A DNA stretch of 64,000 nt from Halictus rubicundus (lineage: Eukaryota; Arthropoda; Insecta; Hymenoptera; Halictidae): NCBI RefSeq assembly GCF_050948215.1, contig NW_027489008.1:62001-126000 (forward strand). The letters are read 5' to 3'. Below, one piece after another: positions 11,685 through 21,052 of this stretch (position 1 is the first letter of the stretch; each line of letters starts with the position of its first letter). The position numbers and the translations under genes are program-made. The notes under the pieces were generated by a model. The model ran no database searches and was not told the DNA's origin. It was given only the letters and a program-made list of their open reading frames with translations.

Positions 11685-12253
11685 GACGTTTTACGGCCTT
11701 TTTTTTTTTTTTTTATCGTGAGGAAATGTTTTATACATACCCCGACTCCCTGGGGGAAGCCGGGGTTATGTGGGATTCTCTCCGGGGGGCGAAGCCCCCG
11801 GAGACTACCCACTAAAACCTCACGCCCACCTAAGCTACACGGGAGGTGCCTGGATCACGCGAGTACTCAACAGGACACCTCCCAGCTATCATCATACCCC
11901 GGGGGAGGGGTTAACCTCCCCCACTGCCTACGCTATAAGACCCCGGGCGGAGGGACCCGCCCGGTGTCCCCATCCCTGGAGCCTTCGGATTGGGCTTCCC
12001 GAGCCCCAGCTCGGTCCACCCACAGCTCCCGGAGTCTTCGTGCCCCGCTCGGGGCCGGTATCCCGAAGGAACCAGCCCCGGCCGAGGCAAGAAGACGCCG
12101 CCACCGGAAGGAAGGGCCGTCGGAGGCGTGATCCGGCACGCCCCGACCCTTCCTCACCCAATACCCCCCACGGATCCCCCTCCCCAATCGGGGAGGGACG
12201 GACCGACACCCCCCTACACCGGGGAACTAACCCGGGGGGACGTTTTACGGCCT
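11685..12253 (-). mobile_element. R1-like LINE 3' end inserted only in the left arm
   Basis: A 539-bp insert (11700-12238) with a 15-bp direct repeat GACGTTTTACGGCCT at each side (11685-11699 and 12239-12253). A run of T at 11700-11714 is the poly(A) tail of a minus-strand element. Reading on the minus strand it is a GC-rich LINE 3' region (cgcgtgatccaggcacc, then cccccagggagtcggggt) of the same family as 41275-41905. The right arm has the uninterrupted target at about 20997-21011. The insertion is therefore younger than the duplication of the arms, or was lost from or never converted into the other arm. Confidence 0.92.
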
Positions 12254-12702
12254 GCACCAACCGAAACTGTTGAGAGTCAGAGTTATATATTGAAATGTAA
12301 CGCAAATAAAATATTTTATACTGCAGTTTTAAGTTTCTACACTGTTTTCCTCAATATAAAAATGTTCAATATTACATAATACACCTACAAAACGATCAGG
12401 AGGCATCGAAACAATTGATTTTTTTTTTAACGACGATGCAATTTATAAAAAAATAAGAAAAATTGTTGCAGTATTATCTAACTACTGAATTTTTATAAAA
12501 CTGGTATCTCGGAAACTTCAATTCGAAATGTGCACTTTCTTCAAATGATTGGACAATTCAATTATCCAATTTTCTTAAACATGTTTGTATAATCTGGAAA
12601 ATCTTTAAAAATTACACATTAATAATCACGATGAGACACAAATAACATAATAACATAAACGTGGTCAACTGAAAACTTCGATATAAAATCGGCAATTTTA
12701 TG
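12254..12702. repeat. Inner end of left arm, AT-rich repeat
   Basis: Mirror of 20548-20996. It contains the tRNA-like box ctgcaccaaccg at its start and atgttcaatattacataat, both also seen in the block at 42296-42480, so it belongs to a dispersed family. No coding sequence is seen. The only arm mismatch I found is at 12468. Confidence 0.6.
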
Positions 12703-13183
12703 CTTTCGGATTTATTTAAAAATCTATTTTGCAGCCAAAAATTCTGAAAAAGTCTCAGTCGTGTATGATATTAGGTAGAATATTCAAGAATTCTTTCGTA
12801 ATTTTTTGTTGAGAATGGTACGACTAAAAATTAATTTGGTTTGGAGACACTTTTGACCATCTTATCTGTCTTTGTCTTAAAAATCAACAAAAAAAATTAT
12901 TTAAAAAATATATAACATATTTCAGTATACGCCATTAAACCCGATCTTTAAAAAAGATTTCTAGTCCAAATTTCGCATTGATATCTTTTTTAGTTTAAAT
13001 GTTGTAGCAAAATGTGCGCCTCGCCGAACCACGAATCGATTGTGCTAATCGATTGCGGCTCAGGCGCTCGAAACTTTGGTAACGTGAATTCGGTGGAACG
13101 CGTCGAACAGTCGAGCAGGCAGCTCACACGGACAGAATAGAGATACGCTTGTCTGTAGCGCGTGCATAGTAGAAGCAACGTAA
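12703..13183. other. Unassigned spacer sequence
   Basis: AT-rich, then a more GC-rich part from about 13010 (cgccgaaccacgaatcg). The segment cagtatacgccattaaacccg at about 12922 resembles one at about 9102 in the arm (cagtatataccattaaaccc), so it contains dispersed repeat fragments. No gene is seen. Confidence 0.5.
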
Positions 13184-13352
13184 AGGCTCGTACAGACCTG
13201 AAGATTTCGACGAACATTGCGCCGAACGGCGCGCCGAACAGCGAACGAAACGCAAAATCGACATTCATTTCGGCGAACCGAACGGCGCGATCTTGCGTTT
13301 CGTTCGCTGTTCGGCGCAATGTTCGTCGAAATGTTCAGGTCTGTACGAGCCT
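13184..13352. mobile_element. Small foldback MITE
   Basis: This 169-bp element has near-complete self-complementarity: aggctcgtacagacctgaa at the left, its complement at the right, then cgaacattgcgccgaac and gcgaacgaaacgcaa in both orientations. It is flanked by TAA on both sides (13181-13183 and 13353-13355). A 3-bp TWA duplication suggests the PIF/Harbinger group, but the superfamily is inferred from that alone. Confidence 0.75.
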
Positions 13353-13397
13353 TAAGGAGACGACGGTACGAGAGCCAACCCTTCACGTGGGACGGCG

Positions 13398-14638
13398 AAC
13401 AGTGGTGCCAAGGCGGCAAAAAATCCTTTTTATAAATTTTCGATTTTTATAAAAAAAAATTATTTTTGTATAGCCTAATAGTACGTGCATGATGTGCCAG
13501 TCAGATTTTTGAAAAAATTTTTTTTACGGAGATATACGCATGGTAAATAACCATTTCCTCGCTCCTGAGAATTCATCAGTTTTCAGTGCGATAGTTATGT
13601 AATTACTCCGCCTATAATTGAATACTTAGGGGTCTACAAATCATATGGGTTATTGCAAATGGCTTCAACTATTAACTGGTAAAAAAAATTTTCCAAAAAA
13701 CGTTGTTTAACACTAAGTAATATGGACTAACCTGAATTCCCTTTGCGTTACGCTCATTTTTTATTTATGGAGGAATACAAAAAATCCTTTGAATAGCTTC
13801 GATTTGGAACTAATCGTTTTGGCAAGTTATAATATTGATCTAGCTTTGTGCAAAAAATCATGAGATACTTCGAGATGCTTTCGTCGCAATTTAAGTTCAA
13901 ATATCAACTTTCGGAATTTCCAAGAATGAATCGCGTGTATGTCACGATTATTTGATGTTTCAGGTGGAATTTTTAAGGGATACATATCAGATAATAAAAA
14001 AAAAATGACATTCATACATATAAAAAAATATTTAATAACAATTTTTTATGTTAAATAAACAAAGTTTTCGTTCACTGGACCACTGTCGCAAAAATGCAAC
14101 AGGTATTTTTTGGTAGTGCTCCAATGAACGCTATAAAAATAATTTATGTAAGATAAAAAAAATTGTTATTAAATATTTTTGTATACATGAAAAATTAATA
14201 AATCATATGCACTTCACATTTTTCTTTATTAATTAGAAATATTCCTAAAAAATTTCACCTGGAAAATCAAATAATCGTAGCTTCCGCACGATTCACTCTT
14301 GGAAATTCTGAAAGTTGATATTTAAACTTAAATTGTGACGAAAGGGTCTCATGAATTTTTGCACAAAGTTAGATCAATATTACACCTTGCCAAAACGATT
14401 AGTTCCAGACCAAAATCTATTAAAGGATTTGTTTTATGCTTCCATAAATAAAAAATGGGCAGAAAACAGAGATTTTCGATTAGCCCATATTACTTAATAT
14501 TAACAACTTTGTGCAAAAAGTTTTTGCCAAATAAGCGTTGTAACTGTGGTAATCTTTCCACAGATTTTCAAACAAATTCGTTGGATAGTTTCATTTTACA
14601 GATTTTTTGCCGCTTTTTGGCCATTTGGCACCACTGTG
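13398..14638. mobile_element. Transib-like non-autonomous element, copy 1
   Basis: A 1241-bp element with long imperfect inverted repeats. The right end is CACAGTGGTGCCAAATGG on the minus strand. The left end is the same heptamer with its first C changed to A. Both sides carry CGGCG (13393-13397 and 14639-14643). A 5-bp CG-rich duplication together with CACAGTG termini is the signature of Transib elements, whose transposase is related to the RAG1 recombinase. No transposase gene is present. The two halves are complementary over hundreds of bases (around 13860-13980 against 14230-14360). Confidence 0.75.
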
Positions 14639-14649
14639 CGGCGTCACGC

Positions 14650-15094
14650 TGTTATGCCGCAGGAAGGGGTAGATGAAGAGTATCCTCGAATAAACTCCAA
14701 ACTCTTCTAGCACAACTTAGGTTTATTTGGGAATAGGTCGCCAAGCAAGAATACAAAGCGATTTTGTACACGACGAATAACTTTGTAACAAACGAGTCGA
14801 CTGACGGGTTACGTGTAACTTCTTCTCTGTGTGTGTGTCTGTCCGCGCCCTTTCGCAGGGCCTTATATAAGGGTACAACTATGGAAGTTTGGTGGGGATG
14901 GATGACACTAGCACTTAGAGATAGGGAATGACGTGGAGGTCGGAATTTTCGCAGGGTTGGACTTTAATCTGAAATCTCAGTACCAGTGAGTAATTTGCCT
15001 TAGTCTAGTAGATGAGAAAGCCCGTGAGTTCTGACTCATCTATTTGTCTGACTTATCTATAGAGAATAGATAAGTCTGGTAGTCTCGCATAACA
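14650..15094 (-). mobile_element. Solo LTR of the Errantivirus-like family
   Basis: This 445-bp sequence has ends TGTTATGC and GCATAACA, closely matching the LTRs of the adjacent element at 15169-19864. It is flanked by ACGC on both sides (14646-14649 and 15095-15098). It is an independent insertion reduced to a single LTR, only 74 bp from the full element. Confidence 0.9.
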
Positions 15095-15168
15095 ACGCGA
15101 TTCTGGCATCACGACTGAACAAGTGTGATCGAGCTCGATGAATGCGGTAGTGTTTGTACGTGTCGTAC

Positions 15169-15625
15169 TGTTATGCCGCAGGAAGGGGTAGATGAAGAGT
15201 ATCCTCGAATAAACTCCAAACTCTTCCAGCACAACTTAGGTTTATTTGGGAATAGGTCGCCAAGCAAGAATACAAGCGATTTTGTACACGACGAATAACT
15301 TTGTAACAAACGAGTCGACTGACGGGCTACTTGTAACTTCTTCTCTGTCTGTCTCTCTCTCTCTCTCTCTCTCCGCGCCCTTTCGCAGGGCCTTATATAA
15401 GAGTACAACTATGGAAGTTTGGTGGGGATGGATGACACTAGCCCTTAGAGATAGGGAATGACGTGGAGGTCGGAGTTTTCGCAGGGTTGGACTTTAACAT
15501 GAAATCTCTGTACCGGTGAGTAATTTTGCCTTAGTCTAGTAGATGAGAAAGCCCGTGAGTTCTGACTCATCTATTTGTCTGACTTATCTATAGAGAATAG
15601 ATAAGTCCGGTAGTCTCGCATAACA
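15169..15625 (-). repeat. 3' LTR of the Errantivirus-like element
   Basis: A 457-bp LTR, TGTTATGCGAGAC to GCGGCATAACA on the minus strand. It contains a TC microsatellite at about 15350-15372 and the box ccttatataag near 15390, which reads as a TATA-like promoter on either strand. Confidence 0.9.
15341..15374. repeat. TC microsatellite in LTR
   Basis: A tctctctc run inside the 3' LTR. The copy in the 5' LTR (about 19587-19612) is nearly the same, whereas the solo LTR at 14650 has a gt/tg-rich version. Confidence 0.8.
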
Positions 15626-15641
15626 TCCCCTTCCTTATTTT
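15626..15641 (-). promoter_or_regulatory. Polypurine tract
   Basis: AAAATAAGGAAGGGGA on the minus strand ends directly at the 3' LTR. It is the expected plus-strand DNA primer for the element. Confidence 0.85.
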
Positions 15642-15673
15642 AAAAGAATATACCTTGGTAAGGTATGTTCTTT

Positions 15674-16020
15674 TTACAAGATTGGTTTGAGTACGGTTTT
15701 ACGCTTTGACGGTTTTACATAAATTGGTACGGGTTCGTCGCTAACTTCCTCGACAGTGAATGCTTGGTCATTTTGAGGTTTTGATGTGAACCTGACAGAA
15801 TACTGAGGTGACGGTGTCGTTACATTTTCGTTATAAACGTGGGTACCTCCTGTATTGAAACAGTTTACATACTGATTGCAAGGTTTGAAGCATAAACTTA
15901 TGAGTTTCCAGACTTTTAATTTGCATAATACATATAATAGAGCTAGTAGGATTAAACTAACGGTGATAATTTTAAGTGTGGTCCAGATGGTTTCGGTTAT
16001 ACCTAAAGATATGTGATGAA
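15674..16020 (-). pseudogene. Env-like C-terminal tail in a second frame
   Basis: Immediately downstream of the 847-codon frame, another minus-strand frame encodes a strongly hydrophobic segment (IITVSLILLALLYVL, about 15905-15985) followed by a Cys-containing polar tail that ends at a stop near 15674. This is the layout of the membrane anchor and cytoplasmic tail of an Errantivirus Env. A frameshift around 16030 separates it from the rest of the Env-like region, so the env gene is broken. Confidence 0.65.
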
Positions 16021-18564
16021 TTAAAATATCTTCTTCTTCTTTACACGTTTAGAGTAAAGTTGTATCCAGATGGGATTTAGAATTTTGATGATGGATATTT
16101 GATATTTCCTACTTTCTGGGAATATATGAATTGCTTGCGCTATACATTGGTCTTGAAATGATGAAGTGAGAACTGGAGTCGTTCTTTCACAAATTCGGAT
16201 TTTCTCGAAGATTTTACATTTGTGAATATCCATAGACTCGACAGGGCTGTAGTATTTAGTTGTGCTGTCTAGTAGTATATATCGAACAGTTATGCTAACT
16301 ACATACATTAGTTTGTCCCGAATAAGGGGGATTGGTACTAGTTGATAAAGGTTATATTGTTCTGGTTCAAGAATTGGAATTTTCATTTCAAAGCAAAGTT
16401 GTGTATCATGTAAGACAAAAGTATTAACTTCGATGACTCGTTGATATAGGAAGGCTGATTCTTTCGTGGCAGGAAATAGCATCCTTTCAGCTCCAAATTT
16501 GGATTCAATGCTTTTTAGAATTGTTACTAAGTCTACTGAATTTAGCAATGTGGGGTCCAATTTTCCTTGGATTCCATTGTTGATTAAACTTCTGAGTTTG
16601 TGTGTTAATTCCCCGTATTCAGTTACAAGTTCAGATAATAAAGTTGCTGTACTGAGTTGAATTTGTCGCTGTTCTATCTTAACTGTAACCTGATAGATTG
16701 CTTCAGTGGTTACATTTATGAATGATTGAATTCTATCACGATAATTGGAAAAGTCTTTAACAATGCCTTTTACAATGGTTGTTTCTTTATCTAGGTGTAC
16801 GGCTAAACTTTTACTATCTGTATAAAGTTTATCAAGTTCCGAATCGTAATATTCGGCGTCCTTTTGACTAAGGGTTCCGAATAATACATTGGCTAAATCT
16901 CCAATGGGATTCAACCAACCACGTTTTACATGTTTACTTCTATTAGGTAAAGTTATGCCTATACTGTATAACATACGCCATTTTTCGTTAATATCGCGGT
17001 TAAAACGTTCGTGTAGGAGACGATAAGTTTGATTAATTACCGGATTTCTACTAAGTGCATCAGCGTTAGAATTCAAACATCCCTTTTTGTATTGAATCTC
17101 GTAATCATACTCTTCTAAAATGATCCTCCATCGCGTCTGCATGGCAGTTGGGTTTTTCATGTTATTTAGCCATTTCAGTGGCTGATGATCAGTAATTATA
17201 ACGAACTTTCGACCATATGAGTAGGGGCGGAAGTGCTTTACACTCCAAACCATGGCAAGCATTTCGCGATCCGTGGTTGAATATTTTTGCTCAGCTTCGT
17301 TTAGGGTCCGACTTGCAAAGCTGATTGGTTTTTCTTTTCCGCTCTCATCTTTTTGTGCCAGTACCGCTCCTAAAGCTTCACCGGATGCATCAGTAGATAA
17401 AATGAATTGTCTTTTAAAATCTGGGTACATGAGTACACGATCTCCGCAAAGTTCTGTCTTCAGATGTTGAAAAGATTCCTCTTGTTGTTGCTTCCACTCG
17501 AAGTTCCTGTCCTTTCTCAGAAGCGTATTCATTGGTTTAGCTAACTGCGAGAAATTTGGGATAAATCTCCGGTAATATCCTGCCAATCCTTGGAACTGCT
17601 TGACATATATAGGGGCTTCATCTGTGACAGGTATGCTATGCTCGGTCAGTTTTGTCATAGGCAGTGCGTCGCCTGGCAAAGCAAGGATGTCCTCAAACTC
17701 TCGCGATACCTTCCTGACTAATTCAATAGCTTTCGGATCTGTCAAATGGGCTACCCGTGTATTTTCGTCTAATAATTTTAAACGTTTTTCTCGACCCTCA
17801 ATCGAGTCCTTACTAAAATGTAGGATCCTATGCAAAGTACCTGTTAGTTCTATCGTCCTATGCTTGGTATCTATCTTGGCTTCCTCCCCCTCAAGGAACG
17901 GCATGCCGAGTAACCCGTCTTCTTCTATAGGAAAACTATCTGCTACTATTGCTAAAATATGTTCACGATTTCCTACTGTAAGTTTAGCTTCTCTGGTTGA
18001 GACGACTTCTCTATCATCAATTCCATAAAAACGATTGATTCGCGCTCGTGTAGGTAAAACAACTGCTGCTGCTGCTTTTATTAAATTTATTCTCGCTCCT
18101 GTGTCTAGGAGGAATACTCGACTTGACCTGCTTTGTCCCATTCGGAGAGCAATTGTAATGTTTCCTCGATTTGTAATTCCTCGGTCAGATCCCGTGGGTT
18201 TGTTGACTGTATAAACCTGTCTTGATTCTTTCGTTCTCCTGAGCAAAACGCGTTGTTCGTCCGTTGACCGAAAGGAGCTGTCACTTTCATCATCTCTGAT
18301 TCTAACGTTTACAGGTTCTAGTGGTACTGAAGTTTCCCCATGTCGTAGTTCGTCGATTTCTTTCCGTTGCTCTTCGCAGAGAGTCATTAATTTAAGACAT
18401 TTTCTCAGTAGTTCAGCCATTTGTTGTTCAAGGCTGCTTCTAACAGGGCTCGCGGGTCGACTCATTTTCTCGAGAGTTTTATGAATAAAACTATGTAACG
18501 ACTCGCTGCTATCACTTTCGGTGTGAATTTCTGATTTCGGGTTCCAATATGTGTGAAAAGGCAT
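16021..18564 (-). CDS. Fused Gag/protease/RNase H/Env-like open frame, RT core and integrase deleted
   Basis: An 847-codon frame with an ATG at 18562-18564. Residues 1-90 are Gag-like with a coiled-coil stretch. The protease motif LLDTGARINLI is at about 152-162. The sequence then passes from the protease linker (about residue 320) straight into the RT connection segment (GLAGYYRRFIPNFSQLAKP). The fingers-palm region with its YxDD box is therefore missing. RNase H follows (LSTDASGEALGAVLAQ, then TDHQPLKWL, then NADALSR). The integrase is absent. The frame continues into an Env-like region with a KHVKR basic cleavage-type site before a hydrophobic segment (WLNPIGDLANVLFG), as in Errantivirus and baculovirus F-type envelope proteins. 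The anchor is lost to a frameshift. It is most likely a defective fossil, but an open frame across at least two deletions is unusual. Function is unknown. Confidence 0.75.
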   Translation of the reverse strand: MPFHTYWNPKSEIHTESDSSESLHSFIHKTLEKMSRPASPVRSSLEQQMAELLRKCLKLMTLCEEQRKEIDELRHGETSVPLEPVNVRIRDDESDSSFRSTDEQRVLLRRTKESRQVYTVNKPTGSDRGITNRGNITIALRMGQSRSSRVFLLDTGARINLIKAAAAVVLPTRARINRFYGIDDREVVSTREAKLTVGNREHILAIVADSFPIEEDGLLGMPFLEGEEAKIDTKHRTIELTGTLHRILHFSKDSIEGREKRLKLLDENTRVAHLTDPKAIELVRKVSREFEDILALPGDALPMTKLTEHSIPVTDEAPIYVKQFQGLAGYYRRFIPNFSQLAKPMNTLLRKDRNFEWKQQQEESFQHLKTELCGDRVLMYPDFKRQFILSTDASGEALGAVLAQKDESGKEKPISFASRTLNEAEQKYSTTDREMLAMVWSVKHFRPYSYGRKFVIITDHQPLKWLNNMKNPTAMQTRWRIILEEYDYEIQYKKGCLNSNADALSRNPVINQTYRLLHERFNRDINEKWRMLYSIGITLPNRSKHVKRGWLNPIGDLANVLFGTLSQKDAEYYDSELDKLYTDSKSLAVHLDKETTIVKGIVKDFSNYRDRIQSFINVTTEAIYQVTVKIEQRQIQLSTATLLSELVTEYGELTHKLRSLINNGIQGKLDPTLLNSVDLVTILKSIESKFGAERMLFPATKESAFLYQRVIEVNTFVLHDTQLCFEMKIPILEPEQYNLYQLVPIPLIRDKLMYVVSITVRYILLDSTTKYYSPVESMDIHKCKIFEKIRICERTTPVLTSSFQDQCIAQAIHIFPESRKYQISIIKILNPIWIQLYSKRVKKKKIF

Positions 18565-18661
18565 TCACTTACCCGAATAGAATTTTCATAATCGTCTTAT
18601 ATCCTTCCAGATTTCGTCTTGTCGCCTTGTTGACCTCGGTCTTCTTGCTGAATTGCGGCCT

Positions 18662-18679
18662 ATCCCACCGCTGCCACCA
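18662..18679 (-). promoter_or_regulatory. Probable primer-binding site
   Basis: TGGTGGCAGCGGTGGGAT on the minus strand, 13 bases inside the 5' LTR. The TGG start fits the CCA end of a tRNA. I do not assign the tRNA. Confidence 0.6.
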
Positions 18680-18692
18680 AAAATTAGTCCTC

Positions 18693-19864
18693 TGTTATGC
18701 CGCAGGAAGGGGTAGATGAAGAGTGTTCGAAATCACTGCAGGCGTTACCGAGAATCTCGGTAACGCAAACATCATTTCTTGTGCCATAGTTTTTGCGACC
18801 TAATCCGCAGGCGAGCGGCCTCGGTGCGACCGTGTCTCGGCGTTGACAATAGCCAGCTGATCGAGCACGGCGCCGAGACCGGGTGAACGCACTCAGACGT
18901 AAACTTTGTGTTTACTTCTAAACGTTTACTTGTCGCGTGAGCCACCGTTCCCATAATCCAAAATATCAAATCCGTCACCCACCGTCCTTGTTTCCTGTGC
19001 AGTAGCGGCCGTTAGGGCATTGCCCTCGTGCGCTAGCTAACGTTCGACACTGCCAAATCCTTTGTCATTTTCAAAAACCCCACTCCTTATTCCTTCCGAC
19101 GCCGGTGGCCACGCATAGTATAAATAACCCGCGATAACCGCGAAACGAGGTCTTTAGACACGCTCGATCGCTCGATCACAGTCTCGCTTTACTTTCGTTT
19201 ATTCGTGCGCTCCACGACACTTCACTCTCCCAAATCGTGCGCTTCACGATTTGCGCGTTACATCTCCGACTACTATCTATTCTCCGCTTTCGTGTACCTC
19301 TGCACTTCACCGCTATCTTGTATTCTTTCCGCTTTATTCTTAATACATTATTTATTATTTCATACAGTCCACTATTATTCTCTACCTGTCTCTATCGCAA
19401 CCTATACCTCTTTCCTTTCGCTATAGTTCCAAACAAAGAGTATCCTCGAATAAACTCCAAACTCTTCCAGCACAACTTAGGTTTATTTGGGAATAGGTCG
19501 CCAAGCAAGAATACAAGCGATTTTGTACACGACGAATAACTTTGTAACAAACGAGTCGACTGACGGGCTACTTGTAACTTCTTCTCTGTCTGTCTCTCTC
19601 TCTCTCTCTCTCCGCGCCCTTTCGCAGGGCCTTATATAAGAGTACAACTATGGAAGTTTGGTGGGGATGGATGACACTAGCCCTTAGAGATAGGGAATGA
19701 CGTGGAGGTCGGAGTTTTCGCAGGGTTGGACTTCAACATGAAATCTCTGTACCGGTGAGTAATTTTGCCTTAGTCTAGTAGATGAGAAAGCCCGTGAGTT
19801 CTGACTCATCTATTTGTCTGACTTATCTATAGAGAATAGATAAGTCCGGTAGTCTCGCATAACA
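18693..19864 (-). repeat. 5' LTR of the Errantivirus-like element, interrupted
   Basis: The LTR sequence is present as 18693-18723 and 19441-19864, split by a 712-bp solo LTR and its duplicated AAGAG. Compared with the 3' LTR only a few differences are seen by eye, so the element is fairly young. Confidence 0.9.
18724..19435 (+). mobile_element. Solo LTR nested in the 5' LTR
   Basis: A 712-bp sequence from TGTTCGAAATC to GTTCCAAACA, flanked by AAGAG on both sides (18719-18723 and 19436-19440). It contains a TATA-type box (agtataaata, about 19117) followed by a likely start region (ctcgatcgctcgatc), consistent with plus orientation. The family differs from its host LTR. The second half is pyrimidine-rich. 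Confidence 0.85.
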
Positions 19865-20547
19865 GTACGTTGCGTTCGTCGTTTATTTTCTCATTAGAAA
19901 CGTGCAAAAAAATAATACAACTACGTTCTGAGTGAATAGTGAAATAGATTGACATCTCGCAAAAAACGATCAACTACATAATTATTGATTAATTAATTCT
20001 TAACTCTTTCGAATTTCACAATTAATATTAATTGATATTTTACATGATTCTTTAAAGCTAAAATTTATGTTGTTTAAATGAAATATACATGGAAATATAT
20101 AGTAAATTTCAATTTAATTTCTTTTTCAAGTTCAGTTACAAAAGATATTCAAAATGAATGCGTATTAATAGTGTTAAAAAATTGTAGAAATGCGAATAAT
20201 TATACGTATGGAGAAATGTTATTTACGTTCAAGATTTATGAAAATTGTATTTCTATAATTTGGAAACATGGTATCTATATTTATTAATATTGTATTGATA
20301 AAGATAATTGTAGATATATAACATAATGACATCAAATTAAAAAATATAATTTGAACATATAGTCATAACTCTGATCATAACATCAGATATGTACATAACT
20401 CGTCAATCATTTGTATTTGACCACATTTGATAATTTTTTATGATCTAGTTCCAACATTTATCGTTCGTCAGCGTAGAGGGCGTAAGAAAACCAGTTGTTT
20501 ACATGTGAGACACGAAACCGCATATGGTGATTGGTCTACTCTTATAC
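19865..20547. other. AT-rich spacer flank
   Basis: No gene is seen. It ends with a 24-bp motif (tggtgattggtctactcttatacc, 20525-20548) that also lies inside both palindrome arms, exactly at the point where arm homology begins. Confidence 0.6.
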
Positions 20548-21052
20548 CATAAAATTGCCGATTTTATATCGAAGTTTTCAGTTGACCACGTTTATGTTAT
20601 TATGTTATTTGTGTCTCATCGTGATTATTAATGTGTAATTTTTAAAGATTTTCCAGATTATACAAACATGTTTAAGAAAATTGGATAATTGAATTGTCCA
20701 ATCATTTGAAGAAAGTGCACATTTCGAATTGAAGTTTCCGAGATACCAGTTTTATAAAAATTCAGTAGTTAGATAATACTGAAACAATTTTTCTTATTTT
20801 TTTATAAATTGCATCGTCGTTAAAAAAAAAATCAATTGTTTCGATGCCTCCTGATCGTTTTGTAGGTGTATTATGTAATATTGAACATTTTTATATTGAG
20901 GAAAACAGTGTAGAAACTTAAAACTGCAGTATAAAATATTTTATTTGCGTTACATTTCAATATATAACTCTGACTCTCAACAGTTTCGGTTGGTGCAGGC
21001 CGTAAAACGTCTCCGGCTGAGAATCTTTCCGTCCGCCATCGAAACCCGCATC

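Larger units (their letters stand above)
1..12702. repeat. Left arm of a giant inverted repeat
   Basis: This arm is the reverse complement of 20548-32695. Every feature pair between 66 and 10979 has coordinates summing to exactly 32696, so there is no net length change over that stretch. Past a private insertion at 11685-12253 the sum becomes 33250. Translations of mirrored frames are identical. By eye I found only one mismatch (12468 against 20782). The inner end lies at ggcaattttatg (12691-12702). The outer end is not reached: position 1 pairs with 32695, inside a Gypsy 5' untranslated region, so the arm continues off the window. It contains only mobile and repetitive DNA, with no host gene that I recognise. 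Confidence 0.97.
15169..19864 (-). mobile_element. Errantivirus-like Gypsy element with large internal deletions
   Basis: This LTR element on the minus strand is flanked by GTAC on both sides (15165-15168 and 19865-19868). The 3' LTR is 15169-15625 and the 5' LTR is 18693-19864, the latter interrupted by another solo LTR. A primer-binding site and a polypurine tract are present. The interior is only about 3.1 kb, against the usual 6-7 kb for an element with env. It retains a Gag-like start, protease, RNase H and Env-like parts. The RT catalytic core and the integrase are missing, so it cannot move on its own. Confidence 0.92.
12703..20547. other. Unique spacer between the palindrome arms
   Basis: This 7845-base asymmetric centre separates the two arms. 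About 7 kb of it is accounted for by separate insertions: a 169-bp foldback MITE, a 1.24-kb Transib-like element, a solo LTR, and a 4.7-kb Errantivirus-like element with a nested solo LTR. What remains is 12703-13183, 13353-13397 and 19865-20547, about 1.2 kb of AT-rich sequence. If all insertions came after the duplication, the original spacer would have been near 1.2 kb. Confidence 0.9.

Noticed and set aside
11718..12305. Several frames of 125-167 codons on both strands
   Set aside because: All lie inside a GC-rich LINE 3' region on the non-coding strand or in its UTR.
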